DNA of 64,000 nucleotides from Glomus cerebriforme (GCA_003550305.1 QKYT01000297.1:60610-124609), one strand, 5' to 3'; positions 33,001 to 46,028 are shown, numbered from the stretch's first letter. Notes: generated by a model not told the origin, from the sequence alone. Program-made: numbers and translations.

Positions 33001-36000
33001 TGTTATATTCAATTTTTTAATTCCTTTTTAGACAATATTATACGCATTTGCTCGGTCAGAATTTCAAGATCAAGGTTTATGGAATAAATTGACAGTTCAA
33101 ATGGGCTTTAGTGTAAGATGGTCGCAAGCAATTTCACAATGGGCTGTAAGTATTGAACATTTTTTCCGTAAATAATTTTTTTATTTTTTAATCTTATACA
33201 AATTCAATCATTTTTTAGAAAATCATGTTGCGTTTGACGAAGATTCTATCAAAACACGTTAATCAGGTAGATCTTGATCAAATAGAGTTACAACGACGTC
33301 TCTTAGAATTACCAACATCGGGACGCCATCATCATCGTCGCAAACCATCCAAAAATCGTACACGACATTTTTCATTAAAACATAAATCTTCAAGCAGCAC
33401 CTCTTCACGTGAAGATTTCGATTTTTCGCCAGGTCCATCCAAAAACTTTAATGAGCATGGTAAAGTTGGAAGGCGAACTTTGAGTATGCATTCAGATTCG
33501 AATCAATTAGATACAAAATTGTTAAGTATCGGAGGTCATGGACCGGCTGCTTCCTCTGTGCATTCTGGTAGTATTGCATCAGATGAAGATGAAAATGAAG
33601 AGGATGAAGAGGTCGATTTTTTTGATGCCCATAGCGATATTGGTAACGAAGTCAAGGTAATATTTGATTCGAATTTTGGAAAATTTCATTATTTATTAAC
33701 TTTTATATTTTTTTATTAAGTCAAATCGATCATCGACAGTATTTTTCACTCAACCAAATTTCAGCAATGAAAAACTATCAATGTCCTTAGCTAATTTTAG
33801 AAGTCCAGTTTTTGTTAATCTTGATGTATTACCATGGACAGCTGAAAGTGCGTTATTAGTATGGAAAAACATGCTTTATACTTTGGGTAATTTGAATCAT
33901 ATTCAGATTATTCCATATCACACTGATGCTATTAAATGTTTAATAAATATGTTAGATATGTTTGGATTGGTAATTTTATTTATTCCTTTTCGACCTTTGT
34001 TTGAATGTTTTACTCATTGATAAATATTTATACCTATTGTATTCATAGGTTTGCTATAATCAATTCGGAAATGCTCCTCTTCCTCCGATTTATGAATTTG
34101 CTCCTTGGCTTCTCGAAGCTTGTGATTTGCCATTGTAAATATAGGTTAATTATAAGTTATTTTTATAAAATAATTTTTTTCAAATTCTTGTTTGTAATTT
34201 TATAGAGCCTTTGCACCTGGACGAGCATTAACATATGGTGGACTGTGCAAAATGATGTCTCACCGACATCATCACGAATTTGATAAATCTTATTATCCTA
34301 AATTTTATCATACTTTGTTGAAGGGGTTACTTGATTCTGATAGATCAATAACTTATGCAATAATAAATAATTCAACAAAGTTATTTTCTCAAGATTTTCC
34401 AGGAATTAATATCCTTTATTGTCCTTTTATTGAATCGATAAGTAGTTTATTATCTGAGCATGATTCAAAGAGAATTTCTGATGTCACAATGCAAAATGCT
34501 ATCACTATACTTTGTTCACTTATATGTAAGTTCTATTTGTAATTTCCTAACCTACAATGTAAAAAAAAAAACAAAAAATAATTAACGAGTTTGATGAATG
34601 AAACCAGGTTTCGGTCATACGAGATGCTCTGATGTAAGTTTAACATGGAAAATCGTTGTTTATTATCGTAAATTTGATAATTTCATTTTTTGAATTTTAG
34701 GTAAGATTGGTGTTGAAAGAAGTATTAATCAACTCATTATCGGCAGAAGATTCAATAAAAAATTATGACATGCATAATATGTTGTTATATGGCATTTTCA
34801 CACTTGCATTTGATGAACTTACTGCAACAACATGGTTGGTATTTATTTGTTGCCTGTAATTTTATACATTTACAATTATAAACATAAATAATTTCATTTT
34901 ATCAATAATATTATAGGCCAGATAAGACTGTCGTTAAAGAATGTTTCCAGGAATTGTTGGACCAGTTATATTGGAGTAATATTTCCGTAGTTTCAGCAGC
35001 TGCCGATTGCTTGATTGCATTTGCACAAAATTCTTCAATGTGGTCTGATAACGAAGAGGTAAACTATTTTTAATTGATTTATAATTGATTTTTAATTACA
35101 AAACAACTTATACTTTCATTTTAATAGATTTATGTTATGATTCTTCAAGATGTTTTTGCTAATTTAATTGGAGCTCTAGATGAACATATAACAATACAGA
35201 AAGCAACCACAAAAAATGGAAGAGGTATAAATCTTATATTTAATTTTATTTTAATATAAAAGGAAAATAATAACTTTTTTAAAATTTTAGGGTTTATAAT
35301 AGCTAAGCTATTTTATTGTCTTCTTGAGTGGTTGATGGCAATTCCTTCATCCATTTTTACGGATACTGATTTATGTCAACTCGTCTTTGATGTAATAGAC
35401 CTGGCATTTGAAGATAATGGGGTATGAGAAAATTAAATTGAAAGAAAAAATATATTATTTGTCTTTTATTATTGAGTTTGTTTCTTTAATTCATTTTCCG
35501 TATTAGGCTGAATCACTAAATTATTACAAAAAAGTGTATCCTACTCCTCTTAAGAGTCAAGGAAAAGAAACTTCTTTGAGATTTAAAAAATCGGCGCGTA
35601 AAATTGCATTAGGAGTAAATCTCAGTAGCGAGACTTATGTTCATGTTGGATTTGAAAATGATATCGAGGACGAGAATTTTGTTAAGGTAATGTTAATTCC
35701 ATTTTTGAAAATTATAAATACGTTTCCTTGCTTAACGCTCACTGTTTTATTTTTATAGGAAGTTGCTGAGTGTACATTATTGCATTTGACGCATCATTTT
35801 GATAATTTTTCTCCTCTTTATGGTCCTGCAATGATAAATAGGTTTGTAAATTTAGAGATTTTTAGAATTGAATTATGCAGTTAATAATTCGATACTCTAA
35901 ACAATTTCTTTCATGTAGCACTTTAACTGGTCCATTAGGAACTGACACTAAAGATGATGAATGTGCCGAGCACTACCAATACTTTTCTTTTAATGATAGG

Positions 36001-37980
36001 ACTATAATTACTGTGGTGGAAATGTCAGAAGAAAACTCAAGTATGTATTGTGAATTTATATTCATAACTTGAAAATTTCTTAAATGTATTCTGGTTAAAT
36101 GTATCTGGTTATTATTTAGAATTGCGTTTGTTAATTCGCGATATGACTGGCCGTTATACTTGGGATACCAAATTGTTTTATAAAGGGCATTTTGTTCCTT
36201 ATTCAAAACAAAGTAGTGAACAAAGTAATTCGGAAATTACAAAATTTATGACATTGAGACCTAATATCAAAGTTGAACCAACATCGTCGGAACAAAAATT
36301 ATTGTATGTTATGTTTTCTCCTATTTATTTTGTGTATTCGCTAACAATAACTCCGTGGAATCAATAACTTATTTTATATTAAATATTCGTTAAAATAGAA
36401 ATCCGAATTCATCTCCAAAAATAAGATCACCTAATCGCAAAGATAAAAATAGGTTACCTGTTTGGACCGAGAATAATAATGGTGAACAAGTCGATATGTT
36501 GGATCATTTGTTGTATTAGTAAGAAGGATTTTTAATTATGAAAAAATTTTTATCTTATTGAAATCTAATGTAAATATTGTTTAATTTAATTAAAGCATAA
36601 ATGGGCATACACCATTATCAGAAACTTCATTAAGTTCGCCAGAAACAATAGCGGATGGCTTCCAAACTGAATTTGAGAAAGAATTGGATAGGCACATTCA
36701 AGAAGAAATACTTTATGCTAATTGCAGTCAGGCGTAAGTTATTATATTAAATACTATCAGCTATCCACATAAGTTTTATATTAAATTATTGGACCAAAAT
36801 TTTTACGAACTTTAATCTCAAACCGATAATATTAATATATAAAAAATATATATATTTTTTTTAGATCATCTTGGTACAAAAATATTATGTCACCAAGAAA
36901 TAGTACGAATCAAGCGACCGATAATAAAAGTAATAGAAATAGAATTTCTGAACGGCTTTCAAGAAATCCATTGTATTCTAGGTCCACATCACATTTGTCA
37001 CTTGGAGCAGACTTTTCATTATCAAAAGCATTTTTGCCCGTTATACCTCCAGAAGCAGAAAAACTACAAGAACCGTATCAACAATGTCGATTATTCTTAA
37101 GCCATTTTGGATGGTTAAACCCTGATACATTTAAAGATGGATCAATATGTATGCTTAATAAAGGTCCAGCATTATATCGGGATATTCGCTTACTTGATAA
37201 AAAATATTCCCGTGAATGTATAAAGGTTGCTTTATTATATGTTGGACCAGGACAAGATGATGAACAGTCTATTTTACATAACATGAATGGAAGTAAAGAA
37301 TATGACGAATTTGTTGCAAGTCTTGGATGGGAAATTGATTTAGCTACTCATCCAGGATATCTTGGTGGATTAGAAAGAAATTCTACAACTGGAACGACTT
37401 CGATTTATTATTGTACTTCAACTCTGGAAATAATATTTCATGATGTAACAAAGATGCCCACAGATCCTACAGATTCAAAACAGCTTCGAAAAGTATAAAA
37501 GATATAGTTTATTTTATTTTTTTTTTCATTTTGAAGTATATTACTAATAAAATTTGTTATTGTTTTTGTTAGAAACGACACATAGGAAATGATCATGTGC
37601 ATATAATATGGAATGAACATCATAGAGAGTATCGAAAATCTACCATAGGAGGAGATTTTGGTAATGCTCAAATTATCATATCACCATTATCTACGAAAAT
37701 CGACAGCCAAAATACTAAATTATACAGTATAGATATTCATCGTGATGAAAAGGTTCCACCATTTGGACCTTTATTAAATGGAATGGTTGTCACAAAAAAT
37801 GTATTAGGACCATTAGTGAGAATGACGGCCATACATGCATTTCGAGCAAGCATTAATACAACTTATCATCATCCTTATCTGCAAAGATCTTTAGATATTA
37901 ATATGATAATGGGCAAACATAAGAATTCAAAAAGTAATAATTCTTATGAAAGTTTTATCAGTAAAATTTTTTTTTACTGA
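30084..37980 (+). CDS. RalGAP-alpha/tuberin-type Rap/Ral GTPase-activating protein
   Basis: Large multi-intron gene for a GTPase-activating protein of the TSC2/RalGAP class, acting on small Ras-like GTPases (Ral or Rheb in other organisms) and controlling secretion or TOR signalling. Exon 1 is a disordered S/N/P-rich region (MDPDEIINSSNNVEESSAKN onward) ending SLWSFTG. Helical repeats follow: KPDRSMSFTSKEFLNLNKTL, RKIFLFLPDRIRDGW and HRIRIQGFQLLLLWIN match the N-terminal RalGAP-alpha region. A Ser/His-rich and acidic linker lies at 33300-33660. The C-terminal Rap-GAP domain (about 37200-37900) has SRECIKVALLYVGPGQDDE, SLGWEIDLATHPGYLGGL, then GNDHVHIIWNEH with the catalytic Asn-thumb (N codon at 37588), FGNAQIIISPL and VPPFGPLLNGMVV. 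The catalytic region looks intact. Start is the first in-frame ATG; an overlapping uORF precedes it. Around thirty introns were followed by eye, so small exon errors are likely. Confidence 0.85.
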
Positions 37981-38278
37981 TAATTTATCTTTATAGAAAT
38001 TCTTTTATTATTATTATTATTATTAACGAAATTACTACTCTAATTTAATTTCTCTAATTTATCTAATTTAGTGAGAAGAAACATTAGGGTTAACAGGTGA
38101 TTTTTCATCGAAGTCACCCGTTAATTTTAGCAATATTCTTCTGACACGTGTATATTTTAAAAAATTTTTAATTCTAATACTTAAACAAATAATATAATTT
38201 TTATTAAAAAAAGTTGTGCATCATCATATTTGTGGAAATTAATTGAGACACAGAGCCACTATCAAAATTTAATTGTTT

Positions 38279-40095
38279 TTATAATTCATCTCTGGTATGT
38301 TTCTTTTTCTCGTCGTCATCATTTAAAGTAACATTAAAACTATATTCGAAACTTTTTCCTTTACCTTTCACAACACCTTTTAAAAAATTTTCAATACCTT
38401 CTTCGTCAAAAGGGCCAAGATAGGGTCTATATACTTTTCTATTTGGATTTAATATCATTAAAGCTGGAAATACATCTGCCAATTTAAAATCCTTAATTAA
38501 TTTTTTTGAACCATTTTCCAATGAATTAAACCAGAAAAATCTTAAATAAATCGAATTTCCCAATTCTTTATGAAGTTTATCTTTAACCATTTTTAATATT
38601 TTAATATTTGATTCATGTTCTTTAATAGATTCTTCAAATTCGGTTTCTAATGGTAAAAATGTAAAGATACACAATCCTGTTTGTTTTGATAGACATTCTT
38701 TATCAAGGGTCGTTTGTGAATTTGCATCTATTATTTCAGGATTATCTAAAGAAAAAAAAAATCATTTAGATTTTTAAATCAAATTTTCCTAAATGTAATA
38801 AAAATAGACTTACATGGTTCAATTTCTATCTCAGGCTCAGGCTCTTTAGCATAAGATGACTTTTTGGGCAGAGCGAATTTATTTAAAAATTTGACCAAGT
38901 TTTCATGATTATATTTCTCTAAAAAAAAAAAAAAAAATTAAAACATCATTATGGACTTTTTTTAAAGAAAATTTTCTTTACCTGTAAATTCTGTGATTTC
39001 ATCGGTTTGTTTGTTAATTGCAAATAATGTTGGAAATTTTTTTATATTAAATTTTTCAATAATTCGAGATTCTTGTTGTCTAACTTCTCCTAAAAGTAAT
39101 CGATTATGAAATTCTACTGATAATGCTTTATATAAATAAGTTGTTCTTTCTTTATTTGTGAACAATATAACTTTTGATATTGTTTTATTCTAATAAAGAA
39201 TTAAAATGTCAAATTTATTAGATCTTAACGAAAGAAAAGACCCTTTTTTTTACTTTTTTTTATGTAATACATACATCTTTGGATAAAAATTCTTCAATAG
39301 TCAATGATTTCTTTGTTGGGTTTTTATTGGAAATCGGTTGTACAAAAGATGGTATTTCAGAAAGTGCAAAATCTACAATTGCTTTGGCTGTTCTTGCTCC
39401 ATTATAATCTAAAAAAAAGATTTAAATACATTTATTAACAAGAAATATATTATCATTATTTTTTTAAAAAAGTTTATGTACCTTTTGGTTTTTTTAAGAA
39501 TGTACTGGAATTCTTTTTATCTGGCACAGCTTGACTTGGGAACAATTTTATTGTTGGGAACCCTAATAAAATAAGTATTTTTGTGATCAATTTTATCTAA
39601 TTTTAATTAAATAAATAACTAAATAAAAATAAAATAAAATTTACCCTGAACCTCATAAGTCGAACAAACGTTTCGATTTGATTGGTCATCACAATCAATG
39701 GCTGCTACCTTTACAAGACCTTTAAGATTCTCCGCAGCTTTCTTATATTCTGGTGCAAGGCTGTATAAATCAAACCTCGACTTAGCTTATTTCATTTAAC
39801 ACTTTAATACGAAAGCAGAAATACATGAATTACAATACTTTTTACAGTGTCCACACCAAGGTGCGAAAAATTCCAACAAAACGACTTGCTAAATTAATAA
39901 ATAAAATGAAATTATGTCGAATAAGTTAAACATAAAATATATAAATATATTTACTTCTGTTAATAAAATTTCTTCACGAAAGTTTTTTTCTGTTATCAAT
40001 ATAACTGGACCGTTTCGGTCATATAATGCCAGAATACAAGGTAAGCTAACAAACAATACTAAAAAAGATGCTATTCTCAACGAATACCACATCAT
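38279..40095 (-). CDS. Protein disulfide isomerase with RDEL tail
   Basis: Secretory-pathway thiol oxidoreductase of the Mpd1/PDIA6 style. A signal peptide (MMWYSLRIASFLVLFVSLPC, then ILA) opens exon 1. The first thioredoxin domain carries the active site LEFFAPWCGHCK (CGHC, codons at 39845-39859 in reverse) followed by AAIDCDDQSNRNVC and the cis-Pro segment YEVQGFPTIKLFP. Middle domains include VILFTNKERTTYLYKAL and FNIKKFPTLFAINKQTD and lack a second CxxC, so they are probably non-catalytic, substrate-binding folds. The C-terminus ends ...KKKHTRDEL, an HDEL/KDEL-type ER retrieval signal. About six to seven exons. The start is the first of two adjacent Met codons. Yeast Mpd1 and human PDIA6 are the nearest named relatives by design; the exact orthologue is not settled. 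Confidence 0.88.
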
Positions 40096-40286
40096 TTTTG
40101 CATTTCTTTTTTCCTTTACTTTTCCTTTTTTTCTACTAATATAATTATCGTATTTTTTGATTAAATCAACAGAGATTTATAGATTTATACTTTTCGCGTA
40201 TATATGATCGTGGCGTATTTTAATTGGATGAATCATAAAAAAGGTATGAAGCCAGAAAAGGCAATTCCGACGGAGTAAAAAATTTT

Positions 40287-40990
40287 TTATGTAACATTAA
40301 ATTTCGACAATATAAAGCTTTGATGCCTCTGGAAATTGAATTCCTTTTTTGTGAGATATTGTAAGAGAATATTACGAGTACTATTTATATTCCTATCAAG
40401 TTTTGTTTTGCATTGGGAATAGCAAAATTCTTTAGATCTGCTTAGTTTTTTATGAATATATTCGTGTATTCTTCTGTACAAATTACAACTTGACACCATG
40501 GATATTCACGTGCCTTATGCTGTCGAAAGTGAAAATGTGATCATGTACACATGACTTGAGCAGTCTTGGATCCAATTCATCGTTACCCACGTTGGATCAT
40601 TTCTTGAGTGCGGAATTCAGGTAGTAATATAATACGATAATTCTCACAAAGCCATTTAACCAGCTTATAATGACAATCAATCACAAAACAACAGATTTTC
40701 TTGTGAAGTCGTAACATAACATGATGCAATCTACAATTAAAAATAATAAATATATTAAATTATCAAATAAATAAATAATTAATAAATAAATTTTACCTGT
40801 AACATTTTCGTTTATTTCTTTTTCCATGAATTTGACTGGAGTTTGACATATGCATGACATACCTGTAAATTCGGCCAATGTCATTTTTACTCCATTCAAC
40901 AGCCATTCCACTTGGATCATAACCTGTCATGAATGTACGCATACCTGGATCTAGAGAAATCACTCCTGATCCTTTCTATTAAATTATTAA
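40287..40990 (-). pseudogene. Relic of a Fanzor/TnpB-like RNA-guided nuclease (IS607-type transposon protein)
   Basis: Read leftwards, three blocks in the order of the RuvC domain of TnpB/Fanzor proteins survive. RuvC-I: GSGVISLDPGMRTFMTGYDP with the catalytic Asp in LDPG, after an AG splice acceptor at about 40982. It continues GMAVEWSKNDIGRIYRY. An AT-rich intron-like gap leads to DCHYKLVKWLCENYRIILLP and EFRTQEM, the RuvC-II glutamate in PEF. Then, after stops, SHFHFRQHKAREYPWCQVV and the RuvC-III block SRSKEFCYSQCKTKLDRNIN followed by STRNILLQYL, containing the second CxxC of the zinc ribbon. The usual DRDxN reads DRNIN and the first CxxC is missing. At least four in-frame stops or shifts show it is dead. 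No N-terminal part was found; a foldback repeat adjoins at 41040. Confidence 0.7.
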
Positions 40991-41039
40991 ATATATAATT
41001 AATTAAAGTTTTAAATTAATAAATAATATAAATAGGCAA

Positions 41040-41235
41040 TTTCTATTTGTACACGGGACGGGGTCATAATTCCGGCCGGAATTAAATGATCTGCAATGAA
41101 ATTGCCTTTTTGGAATTTCGTGTAATCCAAAATTCGATTTTCGAGAGAAATAAAATTCTTTTTTTGGATTGTGTAACGTAGTACTATATTCCAAAAGGAT
41201 ACTCTGGCCGGCATTATGAAATCCAGCCAAAATTA
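41040..41235. repeat. Foldback repeat with GCCGG-containing arms
   Basis: The left arm (CCGGCCGGAATTA... CCTTTTTGGAATTT) is mirrored on the right (ATTCCAAAAGG... CTGGCCGGCATTA). The short frame inside (from 41272 leftwards) is low-quality, and I take it as non-coding. It abuts the Fanzor-like relic and may have displaced its 5' exons. Confidence 0.45.
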
Positions 41236-41365
41236 GAAATGTGACGAATAAATGTGATGAATAGGATTTCACACCTTGAAAAAATTGTCCCTAAAATAAA
41301 TAGAAAAAATGAAAACAGAAGGTGTGACACAGGTGTGATAAATTATCATATAGAAAAAATTACAT
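41235..41365. repeat. Diverged second copy of the 188-bp MITE interior
   Basis: GATGAATAGGATTTCAC, TTGTCCCTAAAAT, AGAAAAAATGAAAACAGAAG and GGTGTGACACAGGTGTGATA line up in order with the interior of the element at 17984-18171. The perfect termini are not preserved here. Confidence 0.6.
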
Positions 41366-41399
41366 GATCCGTGTCCAGACACCATTTACCCCAGTATTA

Positions 41400-42253
41400 C
41401 CAACACTTTTTTCACCTCCACGTGACTTGTTAATTTTGGCCTGAATTATTAAACTATTATTGGCCAAATTAAAAATTTCGGTAAATGCTATATATCTTAG
41501 AAAAATTTATCATTCACGAAAAAAACTTTATTATTTTTATTTAACATTTAACACTACAATACAATACTACAATACAATTTTAAAAAAGATGAAAGACTGA
41601 TTTATTTGTANTTTATTAAGCTTTAATAAGTAATAAGCAATATCTAATATATAAAAAAATACTTTTATTAATATATCAAAAAGCATTATATAAACTTATA
41701 ACAAAAATAAAAACAACTTTAACTTCTACACTAAAATACAAAATCTAAAGTATTAAAATATCAAAATTTGAGCATAAAGTTTCTGTATAAAAAAAAACAA
41801 AAAAAAAATATATAATTAGTATTATTATTATTATTATAAAAAGCGTATATAGTTTTGCAAATATTTAATGTTAAGTTAACTTTAATAAAACTTAATGTCT
41901 AAGCATTTCCATACCTGCTGAATAACTAGTTAATAAAGTTAGCTTAGTTTAAAGTTCTTAAACTATGCTGTCATTAAAATCAAGAAAATAAATATTTATA
42001 AACTCTCTTTTAAAAATAAAACTATAAAAATATTTAAAAAAAACAATATATATATATATATACTTTATATTAAATGTAAATTTTACAGCAACTAAAAACA
42101 TGAAAGGTAGAGAGAGAGAATCAAAACTGAATACCAAAAAAATTAAAACAAATCATCATATACAGTATGTGACGTATGTATAATACAAATCAAAAGTCAC
42201 GTGAGGGTAAAAAAAGTATTGAAGTATTGGTAATACTGAGGAAGATCCAGATA
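41400..42253. other. AT-rich stretch without genes
   Basis: Contains short ATT and AT microsatellites (41820-41836, 42050-42061), an AGAGAGAG run near 42110, and one N at 41611. A paired GGCCTGAATTATTAAAC / TTATTGGCCAAATT motif lies near 41435. No coding signal. Confidence 0.5.
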
Positions 42254-42683
42254 CAGTTAGACCTCTGTATAGTCACCTAATTGGTTCCTGCAAAATTAGT
42301 GATTGTATAGAGGTGTGCTTATATAAAGGTATTAGGTATAAAAACTTAATTTCAGCCAAAATTAGTAAATTATAATGCGGATATTTCCTTTTTTGGAATA
42401 GCAATTTTACATAAAAAAATTTAACTTTTGTCTAATTCCTAAAAGGAAATTTAAATTTCGTAATTCTGGCTAAAAATATTTTTGACTGAAATTATAGTGA
42501 TTATGTAGAGNTTTAATTATTAATAAAAATAATATGTACGTTTAGAATTACAAGGTGATAGTGATTATAGCTGANTTGTGATTATAAAGAGGTAATTTAA
42601 TATAATTTAAAACTGTTTCTCAAAATTGGGTGCTTATAAAGAGGTGTGCTTATATAGAGAGTGACTATATAGAGGTCTGACTG
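42254..42683. mobile_element. Pogo/Tc1-type MITE, 430 bp, TA target duplication
   Basis: Ends CAGTTAGACCTCTGTATAGT and the mirror of CAGTCAGACCTCTATATAGT give inverted repeats of about 23 bases with two mismatches. TA directly flanks both ends (42252-42253, 42684-42685). The CAGT...ACCTC start and TA target fit pogo/Tigger-like elements. Internal repeats of ...TGCTTATA(AA)GAGGTGTG extend the right arm. No transposase is encoded. Two N bases (42511, 42575) are inside. Confidence 0.75.
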
Positions 42684-43323
42684 TACCTTCGTGTAAACTT
42701 AGAAATTTTCATATAAATAATATAATAAAAAAAAATAAATAAGAACCTTTTAAACCATAGGACCTTAGTTTTCAGTTCATATTTTAAGTGGTCTGGATTA
42801 GGAATATTAATGGTCCAGTTCGGTCAGTCTTGATCCAGTTCTTATCAGTTCATGATGTAGTAAGACCGGACTGCAGACTGGAACCATTCGGTCTTATATA
42901 GTAGTCTGATCCAGATATCCATTTATTTACGAACAGATAATCTATGGCCTCCATCACGGATATGGATTTTAATCCATAAAAAATCTAGGTAAATCTGAAT
43001 AAATCTACGCAGATAAATTCAAATCATAGATAATCTGAATTGCAGATTTATCTGGATAATAACATAATAAAACAAATAACAGCAGATAAAAAATTTATTA
43101 AAGTTTTTTAAGAATTAAGATATTAGCCATAGCATGGTTTATTATTTTATTGTTTATTTTTATTTATCACAATACAATCACAATAAAATGTAAAAAAATA
43201 GGTTCTAAGCCACTTTCCTTTTGGTAATGATTAACTAAATTTGGTTAGTTTATTGTTTAATTACACCAAAAAACAAAAGCGAAAAGATTTTTTCTCTTTT
43301 TATGTGGCTTTTAATATTTAAAT

Positions 43324-45762
43324 AGAAAAACTCCTCCAACCAAATACCAATTCTTCTTACAAAAAACCAAATTTTCCAACATATTTGGTACCAATTGTGT
43401 TCTTTTTATGATCATAATATTACCAGCTTTGCTAAAAAGCCTTTCACTCGAAGTGAAAGTGGCAGGAATGACCAAATACTTTCTTGCTAATTTTGATAGT
43501 ACTGAAAATCGTGTTTTATTAGTTTTTTACCATGTTAATGGGCAATTATCATGATAAATCATGGGTAAGACTAAATAACTAGCTACTTCAGCATGAGTAG
43601 CATTATCTTGAAATATCCTTTTCAATAATGAATTTGATGAAACTAGGCGTAATTCAGCTTCCTGATTTTTACTAGTTAATATCCTCATATCTTAATAAGC
43701 ATTTCTTAATTGCTCTTGAGTTCTAAGATATAAAGAATTAGATGCAAATTCAAGTTTTTTAAATTGTGAATCCAATAAAACAGCCAACATCCCTTGCTCC
43801 TGTGGAACTTCCCAATAGTGATTCATTGCATGGTATAGTACTACTTTAATACGCTTTTCAAGATCGATGCAGTTTTGTAGAGTATTAATATTAATTTTTC
43901 TACGTATAGGTTGTTCAGAAATAGGTTCATTTTCTGGTGCATCTTCATAACCAACATCATCATCAAAAGTCATATTTGGACTGGTTAAATCTATAATCTC
44001 CATATTAGAATTATAATCTGGTAAAATTTTTTGATTAATTATTGCTAATACACTATACATTAGACTAATGGTTGTATATTTACTCCTGCCTAAATATTCA
44101 GTTGCTTCAGCAAAATCTTCCAAAATTTTAATTAATTTACCTATTTCTTGCCATTCAATTTCTGTCAAATTTATTTTTTTTAGTTGTTTTTTATCACACC
44201 GTATTGAAGGATCAGGATCAATCAACATAGTAGATACCAGGATATCAATAAGATCTTTGATTTTTATTAAACGTTTTCATGCAAGATAGCTGGAGTTCCA
44301 TCATGTTTCTACATCAACGATCATTCAGAGGTATCCATCATCATTTTCTAAATTCTGTAATAAATGATAAAAATATCATTAAATTAATATTTATTTGTTA
44401 ATTGTTAGATTTCATTTGTAATTTTTTAAAGAAAATACATCAATTCATGTTAAATAAGATAAGCATGTTAATTTTATAAAATAAAAAAAATATGTTTAAT
44501 AAATGAAGCGCGTTTTTTTACAATAAATAAAATATAATAAATTAATAAAGATTAAGATTTAATTATCTTATTATTATTAAGATGGTTGATATTTTTTTGA
44601 ATCTCCAGTAATTTTTCTGTTTGTTTGGATGATGTAAAAAAATTTATTAACCTTTTAGCTCATGCAATTAAAACTTCAGCTGGTATTAACCCTTTTTCTA
44701 CAACTAGTTGCAATGTATGCGCTATACAAGGGAGTCTTGTAAGCTCATTCATTAATTTTTCAGCTTTTATCATATTAAAGTCATTATCAGTCGTCATTGT
44801 AAAGACTTTACCAGTTAAATTCCAATTTGAGATAATATCCCGTAATACCACGCAAATATTATCTCCAATATGAGAATAAGAAACATATTGAACTGCTAAA
44901 ATTGCTTCACAAATATTAAAATTGTTATCAATAAAGGAATATGTAACACCAATATATTCACTTCTACTCCGTGCCATCTATAATTCTGTTGTAATAAAAC
45001 AAGAAATAATATCTTTATTAAATTTTTTTGTTAAAGCAATCTTAATTTGATTGTATACTTCAGCTATTAGTTGTTGAATTGTTTTATTACTTGGAATTTA
45101 ATAGTTTGAATCAAATTCATAAATAAATTTACTAAGACCTTCATCATTACATATACTAAGTGGTCTATTATCTTTAATTAATATTCCAACAAATTTTCTG
45201 TCCCAACTATTTTTAATGTTTAGATTATTTCGAATAATTTCATCTATACGAGTTTGTGATAACTGGTTGTTATTTTGTATTTCACTCATTTTCTTTTATG
45301 ACTTTCTTCAGTAATTCTATGTGTAGCAAGATAAACAATAAAATTGCCAGTAGAATTATCAGAACCTATGAAATGACTACATGGTTCTACACCATTCTTC
45401 TGTTGAACTTAAACTAAACACTTTACAATCCTTTTGTATTGTTCAATTGGTTCGTATTGATCAAAATAACTCCATATCCAACTTTGTCCTGATGGTTTAG
45501 CATTTGGAATTAATACTAGTTAGTCAGTTATTTTATTTAAATCAATTTTTGTTAAAATTTTGTTGTGTTTCTTATTATTCTTGCCAGTTTTATGCAAATT
45601 ATTTATATCTGTGTCTAAATCTAGCTCAATTACAGATCCATTTAGAGCTAAATTTTGCTGGTTTAATAGTTTACATATTCTTGGTCTTGGCCTCTTTAAA
45701 CCACAAGTTAAAGTTTCAAGATTTTGTGATTGCAGAATTTCTGCCAACTCCTCACTGGACAT
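43324..45762 (-). pseudogene. Decayed hAT transposase with BED finger and hATC domain
   Basis: Order on the minus strand: N-terminal piece beginning MSSEELAEILQSQNLETLTC; a BED-type finger with SWIWSYFDQYEP, two Cys, and NSTGNFIVYLATHRI; the core with VTYSFIDNNFNICEAILAVQ, KVFTMTTDNDFNMIKAEKLM (catalytic TTDN) and LPCIAHTLQLVVEKGL; then SRSKY..TISLMYSVLAI; and the hATC dimerisation domain IPATFTSSERLFSKAGNIMI ending in LVFCKKNWY. Multiple stops separate these pieces, so it is inactive. The catalytic TTDN block and C/H block are retained. Confidence 0.8.
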
Positions 45763-46028
45763 TATTATAAAAAGACTAGTCTAAAATAAGATTTTAATTA
45801 CCAGCGTACATTTGTTCAATGCATTTTATAGCGCATTTTTTGATCAATGAAGTTATACAAAACTAGTATGCATAATAAATATCTGTACAGATATTCATGG
45901 ATATTTGTATATCTGTGATTTCTTATCTGTAATCTAAAATTAATATCCGGATATCTATGTATCTGTACAGATATCCAAATTTCATATCTACAGATTGAAC
46001 TATAGAACTGCAATTCTATAGAATGGTG

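Noticed and set aside
41003..41272. Minus frame with a signal-peptide-like start next to the Fanzor-like relic
   Set aside because: It lies within a foldback repeat with mirrored GCCGG arms, so the open frame is probably accidental. It is not the missing nuclease N-terminus as far as I can see.
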